A program made the translations under genes and the position numbers. From NCBI GenBank assembly GCA_025453505.1, contig JALOQG010000012.1, positions 1 through 21,005 of the forward strand: a stretch of 21,005 nucleotides of DNA, read 5' to 3'. This DNA comes from Myxococcota bacterium (GTDB lineage Bacteria; Myxococcota_A; UBA9160; PR03). The notes below the pieces were generated by a model, which saw only the letters and a program-made list of their open reading frames with translations, ran no database searches and was not told the origin of the DNA. Positions within the stretch are counted from its first letter, which is position 1, and each line of letters opens with the position of its first letter. This document shows positions 8,801 to 15,667 of the stretch, piece after piece.

Positions 8801-10000
8801 CTGCGTCAGGAACCAGTCGCGCCCGCCGATCGCGACGCGGCCGAGCTGCGCGGGCGCGGGCATCTCGAGCCGCGAAGTCTTGCGCAGGCGGCCCTGGATC
8901 TCGTCGCGGAACGTGAGGCCCGTGCCGTCGAAGTCGAGCCACCAGGTGCGCGAGAGCGCGAGCCGTTCGGTGGGATCGGGATCGCCGCGGCGACGTTCGG
9001 CGAGACGCAGCGTGTCGCCGCCGCGCAGTACGTAGGCAGGCAACGCGCGCCACGCGGCGGGCAGCTCGGTCTGGTTGGGATCGATCGCGGCGACGCCTTC
9101 CACCGCGACGATGCGCAGCGCCGGCATCGCCTGGAAGACCCAGACTTCTTCGGCGGGCCAGCTGCCTTCGGCGGGCGCGGCCGGCGCGAGCGCGTCGACC
9201 GGACCTTCGTGTCGCGCGTCCACGCGCACCACGTGCGTGCCGGGCCGCACCTGCAAGCGCAATCGTCCGTCCGTCTCGAGCCGCGCCGGAAGCGCGCTCT
9301 CGATCGAGAGCGGCACGAAGCCGGCGGGATGGATCGGACCGAGCACGACCTCGCGCGGCCGGCCTGCGACGCGCACCAGGAAATGCGTCGCGAGACCGAG
9401 CGGAACGTCGTCGACGACGCGCCGGAACACCTGCACGTCGAGCGCGTCTTCGGGTGCAGGCGCTGCACTGCGCGCTTCGAGCCACACGCGTCCCGACTCG
9501 TCGCGCGCGGGCAGCGACACGGGTACGCCGTCGAGCGTGAGCGAGACGATCGCCGTCGTGGCCGGCACGGGCAGCGTGGCGGGACGCGGATCGAAGCGCA
9601 GCGTCCCGTCGATCGCGTGGCTTCCCTTCGCGAGCCAGACCTGCGGCGCGGGCAACGTCGCGACGGCGATCGGCTGGCCGTTCGCACGCACGTCTTGCGG
9701 GCGCAGCGCGGCATCGCCCGGCAGGGCGACCCACGCGCCGTCGCCGAAGATCTCGAAGCCCTGGAGGAAGCGCGCCGCGTCCGGGCCGACGTCGAGCGTG
9801 AGCGGGCCCGCATACACGCACGAGCGTCTGGAATATCCGGCGAGCAGCGGGCACGCGCGCGACGGCTCCGCCTGCATCACCCAGTCGATCCACGGGCGCA
9901 GCGGCTCGGGGACGTCGGCGGGAGCGAGTCCGTCCGGCGCCTGCGCGCGCGCAGCGGCGGCCGTGAGCAGGAGCGCGAGGACGAGCAGGGCACGTTTCAC
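5885..10000 (-). CDS. Large polytopic envelope protein of unknown function, signal peptide plus two membrane clusters
   Basis: The 1371-residue protein opens with a signal peptide (MKRALLVLALLLTAAAARA, cut before QAPDG). A long beta-rich exported region follows, with Cys50 and Cys61, to about 460. A membrane cluster lies at about 465-562, with one more helix at about 695-712. A second hydrophobic stretch, ALAALLLAFLAAPAARA (about 733-752), reads like an internal signal peptide. It is followed by CKPSC near 770, another beta-rich region to about 1180, and four terminal helices (about 1187-1351), including FHHWLLLGVGLTQ and SVPLFVYRAAMLAW. Large uncharacterised proteobacterial proteins share this terminal block, but I recognise no named family. 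The GTG start at 10000 overlaps the decarboxylase stop by 4 nt (GTGA), with GAGG about 8 nt upstream. It is the last gene of a four-gene unit. No function is claimed. Confidence 0.85.
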   Translation of the reverse strand: MKRALLVLALLLTAAAARAQAPDGLAPADVPEPLRPWIDWVMQAEPSRACPLLAGYSRRSCVYAGPLTLDVGPDAARFLQGFEIFGDGAWVALPGDAALRPQDVRANGQPIAVATLPAPQVWLAKGSHAIDGTLRFDPRPATLPVPATTAIVSLTLDGVPVSLPARDESGRVWLEARSAAPAPEDALDVQVFRRVVDDVPLGLATHFLVRVAGRPREVVLGPIHPAGFVPLSIESALPARLETDGRLRLQVRPGTHVVRVDARHEGPVDALAPAAPAEGSWPAEEVWVFQAMPALRIVAVEGVAAIDPNQTELPAAWRALPAYVLRGGDTLRLAERRRGDPDPTERLALSRTWWLDFDGTGLTFRDEIQGRLRKTSRLEMPAPAQLGRVAIGGRDWFLTQLEDGGAAGVEAPPGALALEADGRIEEADTAELSVVGWSQDFDQVGATLYVPPGWRLVHVFGADEAFPSWIGAWTLLDFFLVLVTAAAATQLFGLAGGALALAALVLTWVEPGSPNLVWIGVLAAEALVRVLGARRIAASARVLRGIAWLALAVHAIPYAVDELRRGLHLAYVPGEAAYARALQQMGGRAEPTSGAEYASDVMQGESVGDEEEIAVPAPAPASPEAVVVEGVQREAFGKRRDSQRPADLRALDPDARIPTGPGVPTWSWQEVQLAWSGPVDAEQSIRLLLVSPFWNRLFSFARVLLVAAFVAMLLRRAARPATASPPAPAVPATALAALLLAFLAAPAARAEFPPDALLEELRERLSKEPACKPSCASIARLGVEVRDDRLRLRLEAHAAVASAVPLPAGSPDAEGFGVESVVVDSRASDSLQRAGDGTLWLALAPGVHEVLVEARVAPDAERVDLSFALPPGSVAVDAPGWSVEGLAGQGGAIGALTLRRDATPGATAAAPSFGAVPPPVFARVERTLVLGVAWQVETRVVRLSALGQAVALDVPLLEGEALATEGIPVQDGRARVALAADQSELAWTSTLTPRDSIALRAPESVAWVEAWQLQVEPIWHVDAEGIPPIAVAEDDPAPLRSWRPWPGESLTLAVRRPRGVGGSTLTIDRARIEVQPGRRSRDASLELELRSTQGARHTITLPEGAELRAVRIDGLEQPLRAEGRELSLPIRPGAQDVRVEWRSAEPMSWRIAAPDVALGAPAVNLIGIVRMPEDRWILALGGPRLGPYVLFWSVLGVLALVAWGLSRVPGVPLRFHHWLLLGVGLTQVPVWMGALVAGWLLALAWRRARGAALEPGAFDAVQIALVAGTALALWALFAAIRQGLLGAPEMQIGGNGSNAGHLAWYQDRSAGELPAARVYSVPLFVYRAAMLAWASWLAFALLRWLRWGWESFSEGGLWRPLARRGKPPASR
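5888..5910. terminator. Perfect 10-bp hairpin between convergent genes, possible bidirectional terminator
   Basis: GCGGGAAGCC (5888-5897), a 3-nt loop GGC, and GGCTTCCCGC (5901-5910) form a perfect inverted repeat. It begins at the last base of the cytochrome stop codon. It lies inside the last codons (GKPPASR) of the opposing gene. There is no T-tract on either side, so factor-independent termination is uncertain. Position and symmetry still suggest an end signal for the plus-strand transcript. Confidence 0.45.
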
Positions 10001-11727
10001 GATCGCATCCTCGCTGCGGCTGCCCGGCGGCCCTTCTTCGCGCTCTCACGGATGTAGGCGCGCGAGATCGGCGACAGATCGTCGGGCGGGATCTTGCATT
10101 CGATGACGGCGAACACGTTGCGCTCGTGCGCGGCGCGCAGCGCCTCGCGCAGCGCGCCGCGCGTGTCCGCGCGGAACCCGACGCCGCCCCACTGCTGGGC
10201 CAGTTCGGCGTACGGCCACGGGGGAATCGCGAGCAGGTCCGGTCGCGGCGACACGGGCCGGAAGATCTGCCAGCCGCTGTTGTCGACGAGCACCACGATC
10301 GGAGCGACGCCGTGTCGCGGCGCGTGCGAGATCTCGGGGCCGGTCATCTGGAACGCGCCGTCACCCGACAGGATCAGCGTGCGGCGGCCGCGCCCGAGCT
10401 CGGCGCCGATCGCGGCGGGCACCGCGAACCCCATCGACGCGTAGTAGCTCTGCGAGAAGTAGAGCCCGCCCGCGCGCAGCCGCAGCTCGAGGCCGCCGAA
10501 GAGCGAGTCGCCCGATTCGGCGAACACGTCGTAGCCGGGATGCCGGTCCAGGAAATCGTTCATCTCGAGCAGCAGGTCGTTGATGCACAGCTTCGTCGCG
10601 AGGGACGGCTTCGTGGCGCGTTTCAGATTGTCGCAGTAGACGACCTGCTCCCGGAAGCGCGGCAGCTTCTCCCGGGCGAGAGCGGCGAGGAAGTCGCGCA
10701 GGCAGACTTCGGTGTAGGTGTGGAACGACACGTTGACGCGATCGTCCACCGCCCACACCGAGCGCTCGCGGCGCACCTGCGGCCGGGCCGCGCCGAGGTT
10801 CATGTCGGTCAGCACGGTGCCCATCGCGAGCACGAGGTCCGCGTCCGCCACGCGCTTCTCGATCGCGGGCGGCGAGAACGGACCCATGTGGATCCCCATG
10901 TGCAGCGGGTGATCCATCGGGAAGAGGCCCTTGGCGTCGGGCGTCGTCACGACCGCGACGCCGAGCCGCTCCGCGAGCCGCGCGAAGTCCCGCTCCGCGC
11001 CGTCGCGATGCGCTTCGATGCCGCCGATCAGCACCGGCCGCTTCGCGGCGCGCAGCCGGGCGGCCGCGTCGGCGACCGCCTCGCGCAACTTGCGCGGATC
11101 GGAAGGCGTCGCCGGGAACGAGCCGCTCCACTCGCGGATCGCGCGCGGCACCGGGATCGGCACGTCCACGAGATCGCGATGGATCTCGAGATAGCCCGGG
11201 CGGTGCTCGGTCATGATCGCGCGCACGACCTCGTGCACTTCGTCCGCGGCGCGCTCCGGGTGGCGCAGGATGCGCGCGTCGACCGTCACTTCGCGGAACA
11301 TCCGCCACTGCCCTTCGACGTCCTTCGCCTGGTGGTGGATGCCGGAGAGCTTGCGCTCGGCGTCGCCCGGTCCGCCCGAGACGACGAGCAGCGGGACCTG
11401 TTCGGCGTACGCCCCCGCGATCGGGTTCAACACGTTGTGCCCGCCGGCGCCCCAGGTGACGCACACGACCCCGAGGCGGCGCGTGCTGCGCGCGTAGCCG
11501 TCCGCGGCGAAGCCGACCGACGGCTCGTGCGAGAAGGTGACGATCGCGAGATCGCGGTCCTCGCCGAAACGGTGGAAGAGCCCGAGCACGAGATCGCCCG
11601 GCAGCCCGAACAGGTGCGTGACGCCCGCGCGCTTCAGGTACGCGACGAGAAAGTCGCCGAGGGGCATCGTGGGACGCATCGTCGAACGCGAACGGGATCC
11701 CTTCACGGCGGCCCCTCGCTTCGCCAT
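9997..11727 (-). CDS. ThDP-dependent 2-keto acid decarboxylase, phenylpyruvate/indolepyruvate decarboxylase type
   Basis: The 576-residue protein has the three-domain layout of the PDC/IPDC superfamily. The pyrimidine-binding domain has HLFGLPGD (Asp45), FSHEPSVGFAADGYA (Glu68, activates ThDP) and the adjacent pair His131-His132 typical of PDC/IPDC. The central domain has MGTVLTDMN (Asp near 308). The cofactor-binding domain has SGDGAFQMTGPE near 453-465 and VDNSGWQIFRP near 480. The catalytic Glu that follows 'NN.GYT.E' in Zymomonas PDC is Phe here. The local pattern resembles Azospirillum phenylpyruvate decarboxylase ('NNASWEML'), which also lacks that Glu and relies on an Asp in a 'LSDTN' segment, matching LTDMN here. 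Likely substrates are phenylpyruvate or indolepyruvate, giving arylacetaldehydes. The start overlaps the Nudix stop by 1 nt (TGATG), so translation is probably coupled. A short Arg/Ser-rich N-terminal extension of about 20 residues precedes the domain. Confidence 0.88.
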   Translation of the reverse strand: MAKRGAAVKGSRSRSTMRPTMPLGDFLVAYLKRAGVTHLFGLPGDLVLGLFHRFGEDRDLAIVTFSHEPSVGFAADGYARSTRRLGVVCVTWGAGGHNVLNPIAGAYAEQVPLLVVSGGPGDAERKLSGIHHQAKDVEGQWRMFREVTVDARILRHPERAADEVHEVVRAIMTEHRPGYLEIHRDLVDVPIPVPRAIREWSGSFPATPSDPRKLREAVADAAARLRAAKRPVLIGGIEAHRDGAERDFARLAERLGVAVVTTPDAKGLFPMDHPLHMGIHMGPFSPPAIEKRVADADLVLAMGTVLTDMNLGAARPQVRRERSVWAVDDRVNVSFHTYTEVCLRDFLAALAREKLPRFREQVVYCDNLKRATKPSLATKLCINDLLLEMNDFLDRHPGYDVFAESGDSLFGGLELRLRAGGLYFSQSYYASMGFAVPAAIGAELGRGRRTLILSGDGAFQMTGPEISHAPRHGVAPIVVLVDNSGWQIFRPVSPRPDLLAIPPWPYAELAQQWGGVGFRADTRGALREALRAAHERNVFAVIECKIPPDDLSPISRAYIRESAKKGRRAAAARMRS

Positions 11728-12278
11728 CAGCGGTTCGTTCGGGCGAGATGGAACCAGTGCAGCGCCGCGACGACGAGCGCATGCGAGATGTCGCCATCGC
11801 GCACGCGGCGGTCGAGATCGGCGAGCGGCACGAGCTCGACCTCGGTTTCCTCGTCGCCGTGGTTGGCGATCTCGGCGACGCGGCGAACGTCCTGCGCCCA
11901 GAAGGTCGACACGCGGTTCGTGAAGAGCGCGGGGTTCGGCGAGAGCGCGCCGATCGGAACCAGGGTTCCGCCCCCGTAGCCGCTCTCCTCGAGCAGTTCG
12001 CGCGCGGCGGCCTCCGCGGCCGATTCACCCGGATCGACGATGCCGCCCGGAATCTCGAGCGTGATCTCGCGCGTGCCGTGTCGCCACTGCCGCACCATCA
12101 CGACCTCGGCCGCGGCGGTGACGGCGACGACGTTGACCCAGTCGTCGGCCTCGATGCGCCAGTAGGGGTGTGCGGGTTCGCCCCACGGCGCGCGCAGGCG
12201 ATCGCGGTGGACGCGGAACACGGTGCAGTCCTGCACCCGTTCGGTGTCGAGCAACGTCCAGGGCCGCGGCTTCCCCAT
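11727..12278 (-). CDS. Nudix hydrolase, ADP-ribose pyrophosphatase type
   Basis: The 183-residue protein has a complete Nudix box: Gly, five residues (IVDPG), Glu, seven residues (SAAEAAA), then RELLEESGY. This fits GX5EX7REUXEEXGU exactly. The N-terminal strand pattern (VFRVHRDRL, DWVNVVAVTAAAEVVMVRQWRHG) and the downstream PNPALFTNRVSTFWAQDV resemble ADP-ribose/nucleoside-diphosphate-sugar pyrophosphatases (NudF-like) rather than MutT. The exact substrate cannot be fixed from sequence. It is 28 nt downstream of the CcmI-domain lipoprotein gene and overlaps the decarboxylase start by one base, so it sits in the middle of a co-transcribed unit. A house-cleaning role is the default guess. Confidence 0.9.
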   Translation of the reverse strand: MGKPRPWTLLDTERVQDCTVFRVHRDRLRAPWGEPAHPYWRIEADDWVNVVAVTAAAEVVMVRQWRHGTREITLEIPGGIVDPGESAAEAAARELLEESGYGGGTLVPIGALSPNPALFTNRVSTFWAQDVRRVAEIANHGDEETEVELVPLADLDRRVRDGDISHALVVAALHWFHLARTNR

Positions 12279-12306
12279 CGAGCGGGACGCTAGTGCGCGC
12301 GTACCG

Positions 12307-12909
12307 CTAGAGCACCTGATCGATGACGATCGCGATGCCCGCGTCGCCGGGCTGGTGCATGCCGGGTGCCGCGCCCTGCAGATCGCCGGGCTCGCGCGTC
12401 ATCGCGTTGCCGTCCGTGTCGAGCCGCGCCGAGAGCTGGAGCGGACCCTCGAAGGGCATCTGCTGGATCATGCGGTCCGCGGGCCCGAGCGAGAACGCGA
12501 GCGGGAACTTCGGCGCCTCGATGCGTTTGACCGCGAGCGGCGGACCTCCGCCCTGGCCCTTGCGCGCGATCAGGAAGAGGATGGCGCCCGCGGGCACCTG
12601 GCGTTCGAAGCCGCTGCCGAGCGTGATCGTGCCGCTGACGGGTGCGGGCTCGCCGGCGGCCGGCGGTGCGCTGCGATCCGGAGTGACGTCCGCGGACGCT
12701 GCGCCGCCCGCTGCGCCGCCGCCCATCGAAGGCGCCGCCTCGGCCGCGCGCTCGGCGCCTTCGGGAAAGATCCGCGAGAGGTCGGGCGTCTCGGGCTTCT
12801 CGCCGGGCACGTAGGGCTCGACGGCGCGATCGCAGCCGAGCGCGACGATCGTCGCGAAGGCGCATCCAAGGACGCAACGAACCGGGATCCGGCGGGACGG
12901 GAGGGGCAC
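12307..12909 (-). CDS. Lipoprotein with a CcmI/CycH C-terminal-type domain
   Basis: The 200-residue protein starts with GTG at 12909. It has a lipoprotein signal peptide ending ALGC (Cys26), a Pro/Ala/Gly-rich linker at about 40-90, and a C-terminal domain at about 91-180. That domain carries the hallmarks of the periplasmic end of the cytochrome c biogenesis factor CcmI: VSGTITLG, VPAGAILFLIAR, GGPPLAVKRI, FPLAFSLG and GNAMTREPGDLQG. In CcmI this region binds apocytochrome c. Here it lacks the membrane and TPR parts and is lipid-anchored. The residue after Cys is Asp, which in enterobacteria would favour inner-membrane retention; the rule may not hold in this lineage. First gene of the minus-strand unit. 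No other ccm gene is in the window, though a c-type cytochrome gene lies in the neighbourhood. Confidence 0.75.
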   Translation of the reverse strand: MPLPSRRIPVRCVLGCAFATIVALGCDRAVEPYVPGEKPETPDLSRIFPEGAERAAEAAPSMGGGAAGGAASADVTPDRSAPPAAGEPAPVSGTITLGSGFERQVPAGAILFLIARKGQGGGPPLAVKRIEAPKFPLAFSLGPADRMIQQMPFEGPLQLSARLDTDGNAMTREPGDLQGAAPGMHQPGDAGIAIVIDQVL

Positions 12910-12977
12910 GGCGCGACGACCTTAGCAGGATCGTCGGGTACGGTCCCCGCCGCGAAGGAGGACGCGCCACGGACTCG
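12910..12977. promoter_or_regulatory. Short divergent intergenic region, with AAGGAGG at unusual distance from the kinase start
   Basis: These 68 bp must hold the promoters of the four-gene minus unit and of the kinase gene. A strong Shine-Dalgarno AAGGAGG lies at 12955-12961 on the plus strand, but the first ATG comes 16 nt later (12978). There is no ATG, GTG or TTG at normal spacing; only an in-frame ACG at 12969 is closer. No -35/-10 pair is convincing. Confidence 0.5.
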
Positions 12978-13985
12978 ATGCGCCTCGACGACTCCACGCT
13001 GCCCGACTACCTGCAGCGCCTCGGCTGGCTCGCCGGCGGCGAAGCGGCCGTCGTCGAGAAGGCCGGCGACGGAAACATCAACTGGGTGCGCCGCGTGCGC
13101 GCGGGCGGTCGTTCGGTCGTCGTGAAGCAGGCGCGCCCGCAACTCGAGCGCTTCCCCGAGTACGAAGCGCCGACGGAACGCATCCTCTGCGAGTCGCGCT
13201 ACTGGGAGATCGCACGAACGATCGACCGGGAGCGCGTCGCACCCGGTGTGGTCGCGTTCGACGCGGCCGCGAACGTCCTGCTGCTCGAGGATCTCGGTGA
13301 CGCCGAGCGACTCGACGTCGCGATGGCGCGCGGGCAGGACGCGAGCGCTCCCGCCGAGCGGATCGCGCGTTTTCTCGGCGCCGTGCACGCCGCGACCGCG
13401 GGCGACGCGACGCTCGCCGGACGCTTTCCGAACGACGGCATGCGACGCCTGCACGGTGATCACATCTTCGTCCTGCCCTTCCATGCGAACGAGTTCGCAC
13501 TCGATCCGCCGGTGCGCGCGCGCGCCGAGGCGATCTGGCGCGACGTTTCCGTCCGCGAGATCGCGGCGACCGCCTACGCCCGCTACCTCGAACCGCGCGG
13601 CGCGCTCGTGCACGGCGACGTGCAAGCGGGCAACGTGCTGCTCGCCGATCGTGGCGCGGTGCTGCTCGACGCGGAGATCGCACACGTCGGCGATCCCGCG
13701 TTCGATCTCGGGACCTTGTTCGCACATCTCTGGCTGCCGCGGGTCGCGACCGGTGCGGAGGCCGCAGCGGAAGCGGCGCTCGACGCGGCCTGGCGCGGAT
13801 ACGGGACGGCGCGACCGGACGCGAGCGCGCGCGTGCGCGCCGACGCGACGCGCTACGCCGCGATCGAGATGCTGCGCCGCACGATCGGAGCGGCGCGGGT
13901 CGCAGCGGTCGCGGATCCCGCCGCATCGCTGCGCGTGATCGACTTCGCGCTCGCTCTTCTAGGAGCGCGCCCGCAGGGAGGCTGA
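12978..13985 (+). CDS. Phosphotransferase of the MtnK/aminoglycoside-kinase fold (5-methylthioribose kinase-like)
   Basis: The 335-residue kinase has the MtnK-like N-terminal pattern AGDGNINWVRRV (Gly30-Asp31-Gly32-Asn33), the ATP-anchoring lysine in VVVKQARP (Lys50), a catalytic loop HGDVQAGN (His212, Asp214, Asn219), and the metal-binding DAE (Asp231-Ala-Glu233) followed by GDPAFDLG. 'GDGN(I/L)N' plus 'VVKQA.P' is the signature shared with 5-methylthioribose kinases of the methionine salvage pathway. The protein is about 60 residues shorter than typical MtnK (about 400), and no other salvage gene such as mtnA is nearby. The substrate may therefore differ: another small sugar or amino alcohol. 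The last 27 bp overlap the 3' end of the opposing YiiX-like gene. Confidence 0.8.
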   Translation: MRLDDSTLPDYLQRLGWLAGGEAAVVEKAGDGNINWVRRVRAGGRSVVVKQARPQLERFPEYEAPTERILCESRYWEIARTIDRERVAPGVVAFDAAANVLLLEDLGDAERLDVAMARGQDASAPAERIARFLGAVHAATAGDATLAGRFPNDGMRRLHGDHIFVLPFHANEFALDPPVRARAEAIWRDVSVREIAATAYARYLEPRGALVHGDVQAGNVLLADRGAVLLDAEIAHVGDPAFDLGTLFAHLWLPRVATGAEAAAEAALDAAWRGYGTARPDASARVRADATRYAAIEMLRRTIGAARVAAVADPAASLRVIDFALALLGARPQGG

Positions 13986-14855
13986 GGCTCCCGGCCCGGT
14001 ATCGAGCCCACGCTCGTCGTCGTCCCAGTGGATGCGGCTGTAGTCGAAGCCGCCGCGCTCGAGCGGGTTCTGCTTCACGATGTCGAAGAAGGGCGAGAGG
14101 TCGAAGTCGCGCGGCGTGATCAGGGTCGGGTGGCGCATGTGGAAGATGCCCGTGTAGGCCGCACCGCTGGGCTGGCCGAAAATGCGACGCACGAGACGCC
14201 CGCGCGACTCCTCCGTCGCAGGCATGGCGTGCTCCGGAAACGTCACGGTGGGCAGGATCGGGAAGCGGATCTTCGCGAAGAGCCGCGCCAGCAGGCTCGA
14301 GCAGATCACCTCGGTCGGCTGGCCGCTGCCGAAGTGCAGCGCGGCGTTGCGGAACTGCGGTGGCACGAAGCTGACGGGGATCAGGTAGCGCGCCAGATCG
14401 AAGACGTTCCGCAGGTCGTAGCGCCAGCCGATCGCGGCGACGGCGTCGTCCATCAGCGTCTGCACGTGCTCGGGGCGGATCCGGTGCGGCCGGCACACGC
14501 GCACGTTGTAGTCGACGTACTTCGCGACGGGCGAGACGACGACGCCGCTCGGCAGCGCCTCGACGACGAGGTGCTCGGCTTCGTCCCCGAAGGTGTCGCG
14601 CGCCCAGGCGGCGCGTTCGCCGCCGCGGCGGATCAGCTCGTCGCCGATGTAGAGCGCCGAGTGCGACCAGCAGCTCTGGCTCAGGTAGCGGATGATCGCG
14701 GAGACGCGCTGGTCGCCCTCGACCAGGATCACGTCCGCCTTGCGCAGGTCCGCGATCAGCGCGCCGAGGTCGTTGCGCACGCGGCGCTCGTAGTCGGGCA
14801 GCGGCTCCGTCAGATACTGGACGATGCGATCGATCAGCCAGCGTCGCAGGCTCAC
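13959..14855 (-). CDS. YiiX/YebB-like permuted papain-fold cysteine hydrolase
   Basis: The 298-residue protein shows the permuted NlpC/P60 order. First comes a 'GD'-type strand with the catalytic histidine (DVILVEGDQRVSAIIRYLSQ then SHSALYIG, His65), then VVEALPSGVVVSPVAKY, the helix around IGWRYDLRNVFDLARYL, and last the nucleophile in EVICSSLLA (Cys185). In this family the His precedes the Cys, as here. Members hydrolyse amide or thioester bonds in peptidoglycan or lipids, and many have no known substrate. There is no signal peptide, so it may be cytoplasmic or peripheral. It starts with GTG at 14855 without a clear Shine-Dalgarno. The C-terminal tail (from about 275) is polar and lies partly antisense to the kinase gene end. 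Confidence 0.82.
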   Translation of the reverse strand: MSLRRWLIDRIVQYLTEPLPDYERRVRNDLGALIADLRKADVILVEGDQRVSAIIRYLSQSCWSHSALYIGDELIRRGGERAAWARDTFGDEAEHLVVEALPSGVVVSPVAKYVDYNVRVCRPHRIRPEHVQTLMDDAVAAIGWRYDLRNVFDLARYLIPVSFVPPQFRNAALHFGSGQPTEVICSSLLARLFAKIRFPILPTVTFPEHAMPATEESRGRLVRRIFGQPSGAAYTGIFHMRHPTLITPRDFDLSPFFDIVKQNPLERGGFDYSRIHWDDDERGLDTGPGASASLRARS

Positions 14856-14945
14856 GCGCCGTACCCCGCTTTACACCCCGGACGGGTTTCGCCAGCATCG
14901 GCCATCGTGGTCCCCTCCTCCCCCGTCGGGCGTTCCGATCGACCC

Positions 14946-15404
14946 GTGTTGCGCTCCATCCTGTGGATCTGGCTCGGCGCCTGGATCGGAGCGATGGCGC
15001 TCTTCGTTGCGACCGCGACCAACGCGTTCCGGCTGATCCCGGATCCCGCCGTCGCCGGATCGCTCGTCGGAGCGCTGCTGGGCTCACTCCTCACGATCGG
15101 AGCGGTCTCGGGCGCGGGTCTCTCGATCCTGGCGATGCGGCTCGGCCGCGGCCCTGTCACGATCGTGCTCCCCCTGGTCCTCGCGGCGGCCTGTCTGATC
15201 AATCAGTTCGGCGTCACCCAGGCAGTTGCTGAGATCCCTCTCACGGACCCCGGCCTCTCCCCCGAGCAGGCCCGCCGCTTCGCGACGCTCCACCGGCTCT
15301 CTGTATGGCTCTTCACCGGGACCGCGCTCGGAGCGGTCGTCCTGGCGGCCTTCCACGTCGTCGCGGAGACGCGAGAGACGAGGGGACGCCGCCCCACGAG
15401 CTGA
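14946..15404 (+). CDS. DUF4149 family four-helix membrane protein
   Basis: From the GTG at 14946 the protein has 152 residues and four hydrophobic helices: about 5-24 (ILWIWLGAWIGAMALFVATA), 37-62, 71-92, and 115-140 (RLSVWLFTGTALGAVVLAAF). The 'F...H.LS' motif before the last helix (FATLHRLSVWLF) and the overall length fit DUF4149/TMEM205-like proteins. It runs divergently from the YiiX-like gene with 90 bp between them. An in-frame GTG at 14907 would add 13 residues; neither start has a strong ribosome binding site. Function of the family is unknown. Confidence 0.72.
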   Translation: MLRSILWIWLGAWIGAMALFVATATNAFRLIPDPAVAGSLVGALLGSLLTIGAVSGAGLSILAMRLGRGPVTIVLPLVLAAACLINQFGVTQAVAEIPLTDPGLSPEQARRFATLHRLSVWLFTGTALGAVVLAAFHVVAETRETRGRRPTS

Positions 15405-15667
15405 GATCGGCGCGCAGGCGGCCGAAAAAACCCGAGAAAGCCGCGCAAATCCGTGGCTCTGCCCCGATCCATCGGGTATCTTGGGCTCGCTTCGAGTCAA
15501 AAAAACAAGACGCGGCGCGCACTTATACACCGAACGCCTCTCGAAGTGCCCCCCAGGAGTAGCCTGGCGGACACGCGGACGAGCTCCCAGGGCGAGGAGT
15601 TCGCGGGACGCGCCGGGGTGCCGCAAGGACTGCCAGCGGAAGCACGCTGGCGTCGTCAAGGGTTTCG
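15405..15667 (+). other. Intergenic region with candidate structured leader of the 69-residue gene
   Basis: This 263-bp stretch has A-tracts (AAAAAA near 15424, AAAAAAA near 15502) in its first half. Three inverted repeats follow on the plus strand: CCAGG/CCTGG (15553-15567), GAGCTCC/GGAGTTC with one G-U pair (15581-15602), and GCCAGCG/CGCTGGC (15632-15651). The last ends 16 nt before the ATG at 15668. AAGGG at 15658-15662 is a plausible Shine-Dalgarno. I matched no known riboswitch core. A promoter is likely in the A-rich half, but no clear -35/-10 pair was found. Confidence 0.4.
15632..15651 (+). repeat. Perfect 7-bp hairpin just upstream of the small gene's ribosome binding site
   Basis: GCCAGCG, loop GAAGCA, CGCTGGC. 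It lies directly before AAGGG and the ATG at 15668, a position where a stem can influence translation initiation. No T-tract follows, so it is not an intrinsic terminator. Confidence 0.45.

Noticed and set aside
3545..10057. A 6.5-kb stop-free plus-strand frame (over 2100 codons) running across the cytochrome gene and antisense to the giant membrane protein
   Set aside because: Its translation is dominated by Arg, Ala, Asp and Gly with no domain, signal or helix pattern. It is the expected shadow of high GC at third positions in two real genes.
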